Source: Bog-756 sp052326605
GTDB lineage: Bacteria > Actinomycetota > Acidimicrobiia > Acidimicrobiales > RAAP-2
Assembly (NCBI GenBank): GCA_052326605.1
Contig: JBKQMB010000095.1
Span: 134,198-198,197 of the forward strand
Length of the DNA stretch: 64,000 nucleotides
Direction of reading: 5' to 3'
This document shows positions 40,888 to 50,439 of this stretch, piece after piece. Position 1 is the first letter of the stretch, and the number at the start of each line of letters is the position of its first letter. The notes under the pieces were generated by a model. The model had not been told where the DNA came from and searched no databases. It worked only from the letters and a program-made list of their open reading frames with translations. Both the position numbers and the translations under genes were made by a program.

Positions 40888-42237
40888 GTGGAAACCTCAC
40901 TGATCAAACAGCAGCGCAACCTGGTCACCGAGCTCCCGGGTCCCAACTCGAAGGACCTCGACCGTCGCCGTTCGGCGGCGGTCGCTCCGGGGGTGAGCTC
41001 CGTCTTCCCGGTCTACGTGCGGGAGGCATCCGGGGCCATCCTGGTCGACGTCGACGGCAACTCGCTGATCGATCTCGGTGCCGGAATCGCCGTGAACAGC
41101 GTAGGACATGCCGCCCCTGCCGTCGTAGACGCGGTGCAGGCTCAGATCGCCAGATTCGCCCACACCTGCTTCATGGTAAGCCCCTACGAGCTCTACGTGG
41201 CGGTGTGCGAGGCGCTCAACGCGCTGGCCCCCGGCGACCAGCCCAAACGCAGCGCGCTGTTCAACTCCGGTGCCGAGGCAGTGGAGAACGCGGTCAAGAT
41301 CGCCCGCCACGTGACCGGCCGTCAAGCGGTGGTGGTGTTCGACCACGCCTACCACGGCCGCACCAATCTGACCATGGCGCTCACGGCCAAGAACATGCCC
41401 TACCGGGAGAAGTTCGGCCCCTTCGCCCCCGAGGTCTACCGGGTCCCCATGTCGTACCCCTTCCGGGACCCCGACGGAATGACCGGAGAGCAGGCCGCGG
41501 CGAGGGCGATCGAACAGATCGAGCGCCAGGTCGGCGCGGACAACGTGGCCTGCGTGCTCATCGAGCCGATCCAGGGCGAGGGCGGCTTCATCGTTCCCGC
41601 GCCCGGGTTCCTCCCCGCCATCGCCGCCTGGTGCCACGATCGCGGCGTCCTACTGGCAGCCGACGAGATCCAGACCGGGTTCTGCCGGACCGGAGACTGG
41701 TTCGCCTGCGAGTTCGAGGGTATCGTCCCCGATCTCCTCACCACGGCCAAGGCCATGGCCGGGGGCATGCCCCTCGCCGCGGTGACCGGTCGCGCCGACC
41801 TGATGGACGTCGTGCACTCCGGGGGCCTCGGCGGTACCTACGGGGGAAACCCGGCCGCATGTGCCGCGGCACTGGCCGCCATCGACACCATGAAGAACGA
41901 GAACCTGGCCGTGGCCGCACGGGACATCGGGGACAGCATCATCGCCCGGCTCGGCCCCCTGCGGGCTTCGTATCCGGGCATCGGCGACATCCGGGGACGC
42001 GGGGCGATGATCGCCCTGGAGCTGGTCCGGCCGGGGACCATGGAGCCCGATGCCGAGGCCGCCAAGCGCATCGTCCAGGCCTGCCATCGGGCCGGCGTGG
42101 TCGTCCTCTCCTGCGGAAGCTACGGAAACGTCATCCGGCTGCTCCCGCCTCTGGTCATCGAAGAGGAGTTGTTGGCCGACGGTCTCGACGTCCTGGCCGG
42201 GGCCATCGGCGAGGTGCTCTCCGCTCCCGCGTCCTGA
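40888..42237 (+). CDS. gabT: 4-aminobutyrate aminotransferase-like
   Basis: A 449-residue class III aminotransferase close to GabT: IDLGAGIAVNSVGHAAPAVV, FNSGAEAVENAVKIAR, DHAYHGRTNLTMALTAK, EPIQGEGGFIVP, ADEIQTGFCRTGDWFACE and TTAKAMAGGMPLAAVTGR, where the Lys binds PLP. It converts 4-aminobutyrate plus 2-oxoglutarate to succinate semialdehyde plus glutamate. The aldehyde dehydrogenase at 46301 could take the next step. GTG 40888 has almost no ribosome binding site, and TACTCT lies 12 bases upstream as a possible -10, so the message may be leaderless. Confidence 0.87.
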   Translation: METSLIKQQRNLVTELPGPNSKDLDRRRSAAVAPGVSSVFPVYVREASGAILVDVDGNSLIDLGAGIAVNSVGHAAPAVVDAVQAQIARFAHTCFMVSPYELYVAVCEALNALAPGDQPKRSALFNSGAEAVENAVKIARHVTGRQAVVVFDHAYHGRTNLTMALTAKNMPYREKFGPFAPEVYRVPMSYPFRDPDGMTGEQAAARAIEQIERQVGADNVACVLIEPIQGEGGFIVPAPGFLPAIAAWCHDRGVLLAADEIQTGFCRTGDWFACEFEGIVPDLLTTAKAMAGGMPLAAVTGRADLMDVVHSGGLGGTYGGNPAACAAALAAIDTMKNENLAVAARDIGDSIIARLGPLRASYPGIGDIRGRGAMIALELVRPGTMEPDAEAAKRIVQACHRAGVVVLSCGSYGNVIRLLPPLVIEEELLADGLDVLAGAIGEVLSAPAS

Positions 42238-42263
42238 ACCGGCCGGAGCGTCTGCGGACCGGT

Positions 42264-42866
42264 TCAGCGAAGAGGGTGGGGCAACGCGGCCCGGGCCGAG
42301 GCCAGGCCGGCGTCGAGGAGTTGGATCTCCTGGACGGCGTCCCTGGTGAGATCGTGGACGCGCTGCCCATTGGCGTCGCTGGCCGAGGCCACCGCTGCCT
42401 GTTGCACGTCCGACGCGGCGCGCATGACCTCGACGGCCTGCGCGCACACCCCCGCCGGGACCGCTCCGTCCGGCTCGATCCGCAACACCCTGTCGAGATC
42501 CACCGCGGCGGCATGGAGGCGTCGGCACAGGGACGGCAGCTCGGCGGTCGGGGCACCGAGGTCGGTGGCGGTCCGGACCGCGGCTCCGGCCTGGTCCACC
42601 GCTCGCCACATCTCCCTGCGGATCCGGCGTGGCGCCCACTGGCGCATGTCCTGAGCCGACGCGGGAACTGCCCGTCGGGCCCGGCCCGAGGCGGTGGCCT
42701 CCCACAGGGACAGCGCGCCCACCACGGCGGCGTGGGAGCGGAAGGCCCGCCACTTCCTGCGGCCGAAGCGCCAGAGCATGAAGGCGCCGACGGCCGCCCC
42801 GGCCATCAGGAGGCCGAGCACCAGCAACAAGCCGGCCAGCACCGGAACCCAGATCGAAGCGATCAC
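42264..42866 (-). CDS. Membrane-anchored protein of unknown function
   Basis: A 200-residue protein from GTG 42866. One N-terminal transmembrane helix (VPVLAGLLLVLGLLMAGAAVGAFMLW) is followed by a basic segment and a long helical, Ala/Arg-rich cytoplasmic region (for example AASDVQQAAVASASDANGQRVHDL). No recognised domain. It faces gabT convergently and lies just downstream of the tyrosine phosphatase gene on the same strand, with 50 bases between, so a short operon is possible. Confidence 0.65.
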   Translation of the reverse strand: MIASIWVPVLAGLLLVLGLLMAGAAVGAFMLWRFGRRKWRAFRSHAAVVGALSLWEATASGRARRAVPASAQDMRQWAPRRIRREMWRAVDQAGAAVRTATDLGAPTAELPSLCRRLHAAAVDLDRVLRIEPDGAVPAGVCAQAVEVMRAASDVQQAAVASASDANGQRVHDLTRDAVQEIQLLDAGLASARAALPHPLR

Positions 42867-42916
42867 ACCTGCAGTGTAGGACGGGAGCGGTCCGGACGGG
42901 CATCTGCCCGCGGCGG

Positions 42917-43708
42917 TCAGTCGACCGCAGTCAGCAGCAGGTCTTCCATCCGGTCCAGCGACGCCTCGGGGACGCCGACCGAGACAGCCCACGCCCGCGC
43001 CCCACCGAACCGGCCGTACAAGACGTCGAGGAACCGCTCCATCGTGTCGGCCTGCACGCTGAAGCGCGAGGCGGGCACCTTGGCCAGCCGTGCCGCCAAT
43101 GCCGGGTCGGCCCGGTAGCGGCCCATGATCAGCTCCATCCGCTCGGCGGTGATCACGTAGTCGGCCACGATGACCTCCCGCTGCACGCCCAGGATCTCGA
43201 GCACCAGGGCGGCCAGGACCCCGGTGCGATCCTTGCCCGCTGCGCAGTGGAAGACGAGTGGGAAGCTGGGCGGCTCGCCCAGCAGCGTCAGCGCGTCGAC
43301 CAACGCCTGACGGCCCACGTCGAGGTACCAGAGGTAGCGCTCGGCAAGGTCGTCCCCGGGTGGCGCCGGTGCCACCACGGCATCCCCCTCGCCCTCGCGG
43401 ACCACCGCCAGATGACGGTAGAGGATGGGCTCCGGCTCGAGGGGTCCCCTGCCGGTCTGCACCAGCTCGCGGGATGTCCGCAGGTCGATGATGGTGGCCA
43501 GGCCCATCGCCCGTAGGGCGTCGACGTCGCCGGGGGTCAGCTCGTGCAGCGTGTCGCTGCGGAACAGCCGGCCCCACCGGGTGGCCCGGCCGCCGGCGCC
43601 CGCGTACCCCCCGAGGTCACGGAAGTTGAATGCCCCTTCCAACGGGACCAGGCGGTCGGTCGATTCCACCCTCTCATCATGGTGCACACGGGCCGCCGAA
43701 CCGGACAC
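42917..43708 (-). CDS. Tyrosine-protein phosphatase (PtpB-like)
   Basis: A 263-residue phosphatase. The P-loop FHCAAGKDRTGVLAAL gives the C-x5-R signature with the extra Lys-Asp typical of the mycobacterial MptpB/lipid-phosphatase group. Upstream are GAFNFRDLGGY and GRLFRSDTLHELTPGD, and the general-acid region comes before the P-loop. It may act on phosphotyrosine or phosphoinositides. The start is uncertain: GTG 43708 or GTG 43669, which would give 250 residues; both precede the conserved region. Confidence 0.88.
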   Translation of the reverse strand: MSGSAARVHHDERVESTDRLVPLEGAFNFRDLGGYAGAGGRATRWGRLFRSDTLHELTPGDVDALRAMGLATIIDLRTSRELVQTGRGPLEPEPILYRHLAVVREGEGDAVVAPAPPGDDLAERYLWYLDVGRQALVDALTLLGEPPSFPLVFHCAAGKDRTGVLAALVLEILGVQREVIVADYVITAERMELIMGRYRADPALAARLAKVPASRFSVQADTMERFLDVLYGRFGGARAWAVSVGVPEASLDRMEDLLLTAVD

Positions 43709-43915
43709 GTCGCCGCCCGGACCGCCACAGGGCGAGATCGGCGGCCTAAAGGACGGGTGACCAAGGCGCCGATGAACTACCGGTGGAGGCGGTGCGTCGG
43801 CGAGACTGTCCCTCGAAGCCGGCTCCGCCGGCGTGCCGACCGCCCTAGGGTCGGTGCGCAGGACACCCGAGCAACACCCCCCCCCCCGAGATCAAACCGT
43901 GAGGAGTTCCCTGTC

Positions 43916-46138
43916 ATGAAGGCGCTTGCGACCTGGTGCGTACGTCATCGGCTGATCGTGGTGTTGCTGTGGTTGGCCGCACTCATCGGGACCACTGCCC
44001 TCTCCCAGGCGGTGGGCACCGCCTACTCGAACAGCTTCTCGCTGCCCAACACCGAGTCGACCCACGCGCTGTCCCTGTTGCAGGCGGCGGCCCCGAAAGT
44101 GGCTGGTGACCAGGAGCAGATCGTGTTCCACACCACCAACGGCACCAAAGTGACCGACCCGGCGGTGCAGGCGACGATCGACGCCATGTTGGCCAAGGTG
44201 GCCGCCGTTCCCCACGTCTCCGCCATCACCAGCCCGTACGATCCGCTCGGGGCCGCCCAGATCAGTTCCGACCGCACCACTGCATTCGCCACGGTCACCT
44301 TCGACACGCAGGCGCAGAACATCTCGATCCCGTCGGCCCAGCGGTTCGTGGCCGCTGCGCAGACAGCGCAGGGCCCCGACCTGCAGATCGCGGTGGCGGG
44401 CCAGGTGGCCGAGTCGGCCGACCGCCCGTCGTTCGGCGGCTCGCTGCTCGGGATCATCCTGGCCGGGATCGTCCTGTTGCTGGTCTTCGGCTCCATCTTC
44501 GCCATGGCCCTCCCCCTGCTGTCCGCCCTGGCCTCCCTCGGGACGGCCATCGGCCTCATCGGGCTCCTCAGCCACCTATTGAAGATGCCCGAATTCTCCA
44601 CCCAGCTGGTCCTGCTGATCGGGCTCGGCGTGGGCGTGGACTACGCCCTGTTCATCGTGACCCGGCACCGGCAGGGCCTCATCGCCGGAGAGGACATGGA
44701 GTCGTCGATCGCCAAAGCGGTCAACACGTCGGGAAGAGCCGTGCTCTTCGCCGGCATCATCGTGTGCATCGCCCTGCTCGGCATGTTCGCCCTCGGCGTC
44801 TCCTTCCTCTACGGCCTGGCCGTCTCCGCGGCCATCGGCGTGTCGTTCACCATGATCGCGGCCCTGACCCTGCTGCCCGCCTTCCTCAGTTTCATCGGGC
44901 CGCGGGTGCTGTCCCGGCGCCAGAAGAAGGACCTGGCCGCCAACGGCCCCCGGGTGGTGGGCGCGGGCGGCAAGGGCTTCTGGCCGAAGTGGGCCGCGTT
45001 CGTCCAGGGGCGCCCGGTCCTGCCGGCCGTGGTGGCCCTCGTCGTCATCGTCCTGGTCGCCTTCCCCTTCTTCTCCCTGCGGCTCGGCTCCTCCGACCAG
45101 GGCAACGACCCGGTGGGCACCACCACCCGCCAGGCGTTCGACCTGCTGGCCTCCGGGTTCGGGCCCGGCTTCAACGGTCCGCTGCTGCTGGTGACCGTCA
45201 ACTCCGGCCAGGCCGACACCCAGGCGCTCGACCAGTTGGCCGACCAGGTGGCCAAGCAGCCCGATGTCACCCATGTCAGCAAGCCGGTGGTCCTGCCGGC
45301 CAAGGACGGCAAACAGGTCTCGCTGATCACGGTGTACCCGTCGTCGGCCCCGCAGGACGCCGCCACCACCGACCTCATCGACCATCTTCGCCAACAGACG
45401 ATCCCCGCCACCGTCGACGGCACCGGCCTGACCGTCTACGTCGGCGGGAACACGGCCATCTTCGTCGACTTCGCCCGAGTGCTGACCTCCAAGCTGCCCC
45501 TGTTCATCGGACTGGTGGTGGCGCTCTCCTTCCTGCTGCTGGCCGTGGTGTTCCGCAGCATCGTCATCCCGTTGACCGCCGCCGCCATGAACCTGCTCTC
45601 CATCGGCGCCGCCTTCGGGGTCCTGGTGGCGGTGTTCCAGTGGGGCTGGCTGGGGTCGGTCTTCCAGGTAGGCGGCCCCGGACCCATCGAGGCCTTCCTC
45701 CCGGTGATGCTGTTCGCCATCCTGTTCGGGCTGTCCATGGACTACGAGGTCTTTCTGGTCACCCGCATCCAGGAGGAGTGGCTCAAGTCCGGTGACAACC
45801 GCACGGCCGTCCGCAAGGGGCTGGGGGCCACCGGCAAGACGATCACCGCCGCAGCCCTGATCATGATCCTGGTGTTCGGGTCGTTCATCCTGGGCGGTGA
45901 GCGGGTCATCAAGGAGTTCGGGCTCGGGCTGGCCGCCGGCATCCTGATGGACGCCGTGGTGATCCGCATGGCCATCGTCCCCTCGCTGATGTTCCTGTTC
46001 GGCAAGGCCAACTGGTGGTTCCCGGGCTGGCTCGACCGGATGCTCCCCCGCATCTCGGTGGACCCGGACGTCCCGCCTCCGGGCAGCCATCTCGGAGGGC
46101 CGACTGCAGAGGCCGAGCCCGAACAGGTGCCCGTCTGA
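43916..46138 (+). CDS. MMPL-family (RND) transporter
   Basis: A 740-residue transporter with two repeats of a six-helix bundle, each preceded by a large external loop. Loop 1 has AYSNSFSLPNTESTHALSLLQ. The first bundle contains LVLLIGLGVGVDYALFIVTRHRQ and the second FGLSMDYEVFLVTRIQEEW. The Asp-Tyr pairs are the proton-relay residues of MMPL proteins. It probably exports a lipid or hydrophobic compound. GAGGAG precedes ATG 43916. An eleven-base C tract at 43877-43887 lies in the leader. Confidence 0.92.
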   Translation: MKALATWCVRHRLIVVLLWLAALIGTTALSQAVGTAYSNSFSLPNTESTHALSLLQAAAPKVAGDQEQIVFHTTNGTKVTDPAVQATIDAMLAKVAAVPHVSAITSPYDPLGAAQISSDRTTAFATVTFDTQAQNISIPSAQRFVAAAQTAQGPDLQIAVAGQVAESADRPSFGGSLLGIILAGIVLLLVFGSIFAMALPLLSALASLGTAIGLIGLLSHLLKMPEFSTQLVLLIGLGVGVDYALFIVTRHRQGLIAGEDMESSIAKAVNTSGRAVLFAGIIVCIALLGMFALGVSFLYGLAVSAAIGVSFTMIAALTLLPAFLSFIGPRVLSRRQKKDLAANGPRVVGAGGKGFWPKWAAFVQGRPVLPAVVALVVIVLVAFPFFSLRLGSSDQGNDPVGTTTRQAFDLLASGFGPGFNGPLLLVTVNSGQADTQALDQLADQVAKQPDVTHVSKPVVLPAKDGKQVSLITVYPSSAPQDAATTDLIDHLRQQTIPATVDGTGLTVYVGGNTAIFVDFARVLTSKLPLFIGLVVALSFLLLAVVFRSIVIPLTAAAMNLLSIGAAFGVLVAVFQWGWLGSVFQVGGPGPIEAFLPVMLFAILFGLSMDYEVFLVTRIQEEWLKSGDNRTAVRKGLGATGKTITAAALIMILVFGSFILGGERVIKEFGLGLAAGILMDAVVIRMAIVPSLMFLFGKANWWFPGWLDRMLPRISVDPDVPPPGSHLGGPTAEAEPEQVPV

Positions 46139-46233
46139 CCTCTCCTCGGACCTGCCGGGCTCCCGGCAGGTCCTCCGCCGGCCGACCGGCCCGCACCACC
46201 CGTTCCGGTGGCCCGAGGGGTGCGCCCGCTCCC

Positions 46234-46263
46234 TTGACAATGGGGGTTGGCCGAGTCTTAGCT
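46234..46263 (+). promoter_or_regulatory. Sigma-70-like promoter ahead of the aldehyde dehydrogenase
   Basis: A perfect TTGACA at 46234-46239 is followed 16-18 bases later by TCTTAG or TTAGCT as -10. It lies about 40 bases from the gene start. Confidence 0.45.
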
Positions 46264-46300
46264 TCACAGAGAACCTAGTCACCGAGGACGGGGGAATTCC

Positions 46301-47746
46301 ATGTCCGACTTTGTCATGACCATCGGGGGGGACACGGTGCCGGCGGCGGATTCGTTCGGCGTCGTCAATCCGGCCAACGGCGAGGTGTTCGCCCACGCCC
46401 CCGAGTGCAGCCCCGAACAGCTCGACGCCGCATTCGATGCCGCCTCCAAGGCCCAGCGGGACTGGAAGGCGGACGAGGCCGCCAGGCGGGCGGTCCTCAT
46501 GAGCATGGCCGACGTCCTGCTCGAGTCGTCGGCCGAGCTCGCCCCCATCCTCACCGCCGAGCAGGGCAAGCCGCTCGGCGACGCCCATATCGAGGTCTTC
46601 GCCTCGGCCATCTGGTGCCAGTACTTCGCCGCCCTGGAGACGCCGCCCCACGTCATCCAGGACGACGGGGAGGCCCTGGTCGAGGTGGTGCGCCGGCCGG
46701 TCGGCGTGGTGGCGGCCATCACGCCGTGGAACTTCCCGCTCACCCTGGCGTTCTGGAAGATCGCGCCCGCCCTGCTGGCCGGCAACACCCTGGTGCTCAA
46801 GCCCTCGCCCTTCACGCCCCTCACCACGCTGAAGGTGGCAGAGATTCTGCGTGACGTCGTGCCCCCCGGCGTGATCAATGTCATCAGCGGCGGCGACGAA
46901 CTCGGGGCGTGGATGACCGGGCACCCGGTCCCCCGCAAGATCAGCTTCACCGGCTCCATCGAGACCGGCAAGTTGGTCGCCCAGTCGGCCGCCCCGGACC
47001 TCAAGCGGGTCACCCTCGAGCTCGGCGGCAACGACCCGGCCATCGTGCTCGACGATGCCGACCCAGCCGTGGTGAGCAGGGCCATCTTCGCCGGTGCCTT
47101 CAACAACAACGGGCAGGTGTGCTCGGCGATCAAGCGGGTCTACGTTCCCGAGGCCCTCTACGACGACGTGGTCGACGGCCTGGCCGCCCAGGCCTCGTCG
47201 ATCAAGGTGGGCGAGGGGACCGAAGCCGACTCCAAGCTCGGCCCGATCAACAACGCGCCGCAGTTCGAGCGGGTGAAGGAGCTGGTGGACGACGCGCTCT
47301 CCCATGGGGCGAGAGCTGCAACCGGAGGGCACGTCATGGACCGGCCGGGCTACTTCTTCGAGCCGACCATCCTGACCGGCCTGTCGGACGGCACCCGCAT
47401 CGTCGACGAGGAGCAGTTCGGACCCGCCCTGCCGGTGATCTCGTACCGGGACGTCGACGACGTGGTGGAGCGGGCCAACGCCACCCACTTCGGGCTGTCG
47501 GGCTCGGTCTGGGGCGCCGACAGCGATCGTGCGGCCGAGGTGGCGGGCCGGCTCGAGTGCGGGACGGCATGGGTCAACACCCACCTCGCCCTGGCGCCGC
47601 AGCAACCGTTCGGCGGCTTCAAATGGAGCGGGCTGGGTGTCGAGAACGGCCCCTGGGGCCTGGCCGATTTCACCGAGGTCCAGGTGGTCCACCGTTCCAA
47701 GGGTGCCGACGGCCTCAACATCAACACCGCCGGGCTCGTCTCGTAG
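46301..47746 (+). CDS. Aldehyde dehydrogenase (succinate-semialdehyde-type)
   Basis: A 481-residue NAD(P)-dependent aldehyde dehydrogenase. Key segments are TPWNFPLTLAFWKIAPALLAGNTLVLKPSP, ISFTGSIETGKLV, the catalytic Glu in VTLELGGNDPAIV and the catalytic Cys in FNNNGQVCSAIKRVYV. LAPQQPFGGFKWSGLGVENG closes the family. It could oxidise succinate semialdehyde from the GabT at 40888, but the two are separated by other genes and substrate specificity cannot be read. The ribosome binding site GGGGG and the ATG at 46301 fit well. Confidence 0.88.
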   Translation: MSDFVMTIGGDTVPAADSFGVVNPANGEVFAHAPECSPEQLDAAFDAASKAQRDWKADEAARRAVLMSMADVLLESSAELAPILTAEQGKPLGDAHIEVFASAIWCQYFAALETPPHVIQDDGEALVEVVRRPVGVVAAITPWNFPLTLAFWKIAPALLAGNTLVLKPSPFTPLTTLKVAEILRDVVPPGVINVISGGDELGAWMTGHPVPRKISFTGSIETGKLVAQSAAPDLKRVTLELGGNDPAIVLDDADPAVVSRAIFAGAFNNNGQVCSAIKRVYVPEALYDDVVDGLAAQASSIKVGEGTEADSKLGPINNAPQFERVKELVDDALSHGARAATGGHVMDRPGYFFEPTILTGLSDGTRIVDEEQFGPALPVISYRDVDDVVERANATHFGLSGSVWGADSDRAAEVAGRLECGTAWVNTHLALAPQQPFGGFKWSGLGVENGPWGLADFTEVQVVHRSKGADGLNINTAGLVS

Positions 47747-47795
47747 CGCCCCGGCCGGCCTGGTGGTGGGCCGGTCGGAACAGGTCGGAACAGAG

Positions 47796-48830
47796 ATGCC
47801 GATGAACGGGCGCCGACGGACAGTGGTGGTGGTGGTGGTGGTGGCCGCCCTGGCGGCCCTCGGCGGGGCGGTGGCCGTCGTCGCGGCGACAGGGCCCGGA
47901 CAGGCCGGCCGCGGCACGACGAGCGACGCCTCGGGCTCCGCGGCTCCGGCCGGCGCCACCTCGCGGCCATCCGGGTGCGGCCGCGTGCCCGTGCCCGGGC
48001 CGGGGGCCACCGCCACCCCCACCGGGGACGTCGTCCAGTCGCTGCACGTGGACGGCCTCGCTCGCAGCTATCGGCTGGCCGTCCCCGCCGGCTATCGGCC
48101 GACGACGCCGACCCCCCTGATCCTCCTGTTCCACGGGAGCGGCTCCGACGCTGTCCAGACGTCCATCTACACCCAGATGCCCTCGCGGGCGTCCCGCTCC
48201 GGCTTTCTGGTGGCCACCCCCGATGCCCAGTCCGGGCGGTGGCAGGTCTCGCTCCCCGGCGCCGCCACCGCCGACCTGGCCTTCGTGTCGGCCCTCATCA
48301 CCGACCTCTCGGCCCGCTACTGCGTCGACCGCACCCGCATCTACGCTGCCGGGATCTCCCTGGGATCGGAGTTCGCGGCCATCGCCGCCTGCACCGCGTC
48401 GGACCGGATCGCGGCGATCGGCCTGGTGGCTGCCGAGTTCCTCCTCCGACCGTGTACCGGGCCGATCTCGGTGATCGCCTTCCACGGCACGGCGGATCCC
48501 CTCGTGGCCTACGCGTCCGGCGGCACCGGGGTCGCGCTCCCCGGTGTGCACGTCGTCGGGGTGGAGCAGAACCTGGCCGAGTGGGCCGCCCTGGACGACT
48601 GCAGCGTGGTTCCGAGACTCCTCCGACCGGCCTCTCAGGTGATCCGGCGCTCGTGGACCGGCTGTCGGAAGGGCAGCGCCGTCGTCCTCTACACGGTGGT
48701 CGGCGGAGGCCACACCTGGCCCGGCTCCCCCATCACCCTCCCGGTGGCCGTCTACGGCCCGACCACCGACCAGATCGACGCCACGGGTCTGATGCTCCGC
48801 TTCTTCGAGGGGCACCACCTGGCCCGGTGA
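47796..48830 (+). CDS. Secreted esterase, PHB-depolymerase/LpqC-like
   Basis: A 344-residue alpha/beta hydrolase with an N-terminal signal anchor built on a run of valines (RTVVVVVVVAALAALGG), encoded by a GTG trinucleotide repeat. The mature part has YRLAVPAGYRPTTPTPLILLFHGSGSD, the nucleophile region YAAGISLGSEFAAIAA, the Asp region FHGTADPLVAY and the His in VGGGHTWPGS. This is the pattern of feruloyl-esterase/polyhydroxybutyrate-depolymerase family 1 enzymes. It probably hydrolyses esters outside the cell. ATG 47796 is preceded by a perfect 10-base duplication (GGTCGGAACA twice). Confidence 0.85.
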   Translation: MPMNGRRRTVVVVVVVAALAALGGAVAVVAATGPGQAGRGTTSDASGSAAPAGATSRPSGCGRVPVPGPGATATPTGDVVQSLHVDGLARSYRLAVPAGYRPTTPTPLILLFHGSGSDAVQTSIYTQMPSRASRSGFLVATPDAQSGRWQVSLPGAATADLAFVSALITDLSARYCVDRTRIYAAGISLGSEFAAIAACTASDRIAAIGLVAAEFLLRPCTGPISVIAFHGTADPLVAYASGGTGVALPGVHVVGVEQNLAEWAALDDCSVVPRLLRPASQVIRRSWTGCRKGSAVVLYTVVGGGHTWPGSPITLPVAVYGPTTDQIDATGLMLRFFEGHHLAR

Positions 48831-48948
48831 GGCCGGCAGCGCGGTCGACCCCGGCGTCGCCAGGGACCCGGGCGGCTCAGGCAGCTCGGGCACTTCGGAG
48901 ATGGGCGGGGTGCGGCGTCCGACGAGATGGTGGAGCTAACCGACAGAG

Positions 48949-49209
48949 TTAGCCCTCGACGAGCATGACCAAGGTTTCTGGACGGACGCCGTCGCTACTC
49001 ATTGCGTCGGCCGCCACCGTGGACGCCATTACCTCTCGAAAGGCGGCCATGTCGGGAACGTCCACGATCAGCCCGACCCGATTCGACTTCTCCGGGTCGA
49101 CAAACGTACGAATCGTGATGCCCATCGGTCCGAAGACTGCTTCCCGTGTCGGTGCAGCGAGCCAGTGGTCCACATCGTCGACTTCGTGAAAAACCATCAC
49201 TGTTGCCAC
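48949..49209 (-). CDS. Small dimeric alpha/beta-barrel-like protein
   Basis: An 86-residue protein from GTG 49209 (GAGG upstream). The pattern ATVMVFHEVDDVDHWLAAPT, TIRTFVDPEKSNRVGLIVDV and MAAFREVMAS is a ferredoxin-like beta-alpha-beta fold resembling small stress-responsive or ABM-type proteins. No catalytic residues are recognisable. It marks the start of the AT-richer accessory region. Confidence 0.6.
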   Translation of the reverse strand: MATVMVFHEVDDVDHWLAAPTREAVFGPMGITIRTFVDPEKSNRVGLIVDVPDMAAFREVMASTVAADAMSSDGVRPETLVMLVEG

Positions 49210-49365
49210 TTATGCCTCGGCCTTCCGCCGCTCCGTCAGGAGCTGAGCTGAATAGGTGAACGATGGCCAGGCTAGGTCTAAGGTTCGGCCCAGTAAACCC
49301 ATCTTGTCTCGCAACTATGGATATCTCGTCTTGTCGATTTCGAGAGATGCTCTACTCGGCGAAAG

Positions 49366-49734
49366 GTGAACCAGATAGTGGGAGAGGCACCCGATCGCCG
49401 AACGGCGATCCGAACCGGTGAAGTCCGGTGGAGATTGAGGATTCGTCCCGGTGTCCATGAGGAAGACATCACCCAGAGCCGGAGTATCTGGAGTTGGTGT
49501 GATGAGCTAGCAGGCGTACGTTTCGACTGTCCTCGATGTGGTCGGAAGAAGGCAGTGTTGCGTCGATGGAGACCCATTGGATGCCGCACGATCTACTGGC
49601 TTCTCTGCCTCTCGCTAGTTGATCGGCGTAGCAACATCATGTCGGAAGAAGTGTTCCGAGAGTTGCTGACTGAGGCACTAGGTCCCGTCGAGGCTTCTCG
49701 GGCGCTCAGGACACGTACCAGTCCACCCGGATGA
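49366..49734 (+). CDS. Uncertain small protein with a CxxC motif
   Basis: 122 codons from GTG 49366. The middle reads VRFDCPRCGRKKAVLRR, which could be half of a zinc ribbon, and the end has a helical EEVFRELLTEALGPVEASRALR. Base composition is lower in GC than in neighbouring genes and the ribosome binding site is poor. It may be a decayed or horizontally acquired gene, or not coding. The rest of 49210-49857 shows nothing else I can support. Confidence 0.3.
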   Translation: MNQIVGEAPDRRTAIRTGEVRWRLRIRPGVHEEDITQSRSIWSWCDELAGVRFDCPRCGRKKAVLRRWRPIGCRTIYWLLCLSLVDRRSNIMSEEVFRELLTEALGPVEASRALRTRTSPPG

Positions 49735-49857
49735 GAAACCTTGCTAGCACCGTGACCGAAGCCAGTGGAGTGCCAATGTGCTTCTGAGCGATGCTCGCAA
49801 AGTGCTACACCGCCTGCGTCACAGGCCATGAGGCCGGCGGTCTCTCCTGCAATCCTG

Positions 49858-50439
49858 TCAGCGCGGTTGGCGTCCGAGATAGGCAGCGAGGCGGTCGTAC
49901 ACCGAAGCGGTCGGGGGTACCTCTATGACCGCCTCAAACGGCATTTCGCCACCGCGCACGTCGGCCGGTATCATCTGCTGCACGACCGGGAGCACCGCCT
50001 CTGCGAGGGCCGGGTCGAGCTTGGGAACCTGTCCCGTTGCCACGGCCAGATCCCAACTGTGGGTGACCTGCTCCTGGGCGTAGATCATCGCCACCACCGC
50101 CGCCGGAAAGGTGCCAAACGGCAATTCGATCTCGCCCTCCAGCGCTGCATCGTTGGCCCACGCCTCGATCGCGTCCCGGGCCATATTCTCGAAGACGTCG
50201 GGCCAGTCACTGTCGCTCACGCCGGTGATCGCCGGCCCGTCGTCGGGAATAGCACCCCTGCGTCCCGCCGCAGCGATCCGGCTGGCGGCGAAGGCCATGT
50301 GACCGATGAGGGTGCGCACGTCGAAGTCGGCGCACGGGGTCGGGTCGCCGAATTGGTCGGGAACGACAGCGCCGACCAGATGAATGGACTGCTCAAAGGA
50401 ACTGCGGAGCAGAGGCCGGGGGTCCTGGGCATCGGTCAT
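49858..50439 (-). CDS. TIGR03086-family DinB-like metal-binding protein
   Basis: A 193-residue four-helix-bundle protein of the mycothiol-dependent maleylpyruvate-isomerase-like group. The N-terminal PTPCADFDVRTLIGHMAFAA carries the first metal-binding His, and YAQEQVTHSWDLAVATGQ the second HxxD-type site. Actinobacteria have many such proteins of unknown substrate. ATG 50439 has GAGGAG eight bases upstream; an in-frame GTG three codons earlier is less likely. Confidence 0.85.
   Translation of the reverse strand: MTDAQDPRPLLRSSFEQSIHLVGAVVPDQFGDPTPCADFDVRTLIGHMAFAASRIAAAGRRGAIPDDGPAITGVSDSDWPDVFENMARDAIEAWANDAALEGEIELPFGTFPAAVVAMIYAQEQVTHSWDLAVATGQVPKLDPALAEAVLPVVQQMIPADVRGGEMPFEAVIEVPPTASVYDRLAAYLGRQPR

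Noticed and set aside
44576..48022. Minus-strand open frame of more than 1,100 codons opposite the MMPL and aldehyde dehydrogenase genes
   Set aside because: It is a by-product of high-GC codon usage opposite real genes: the translation is rich in Gly, His, Arg and Asp with no domain, and the plus-strand genes are unambiguous.
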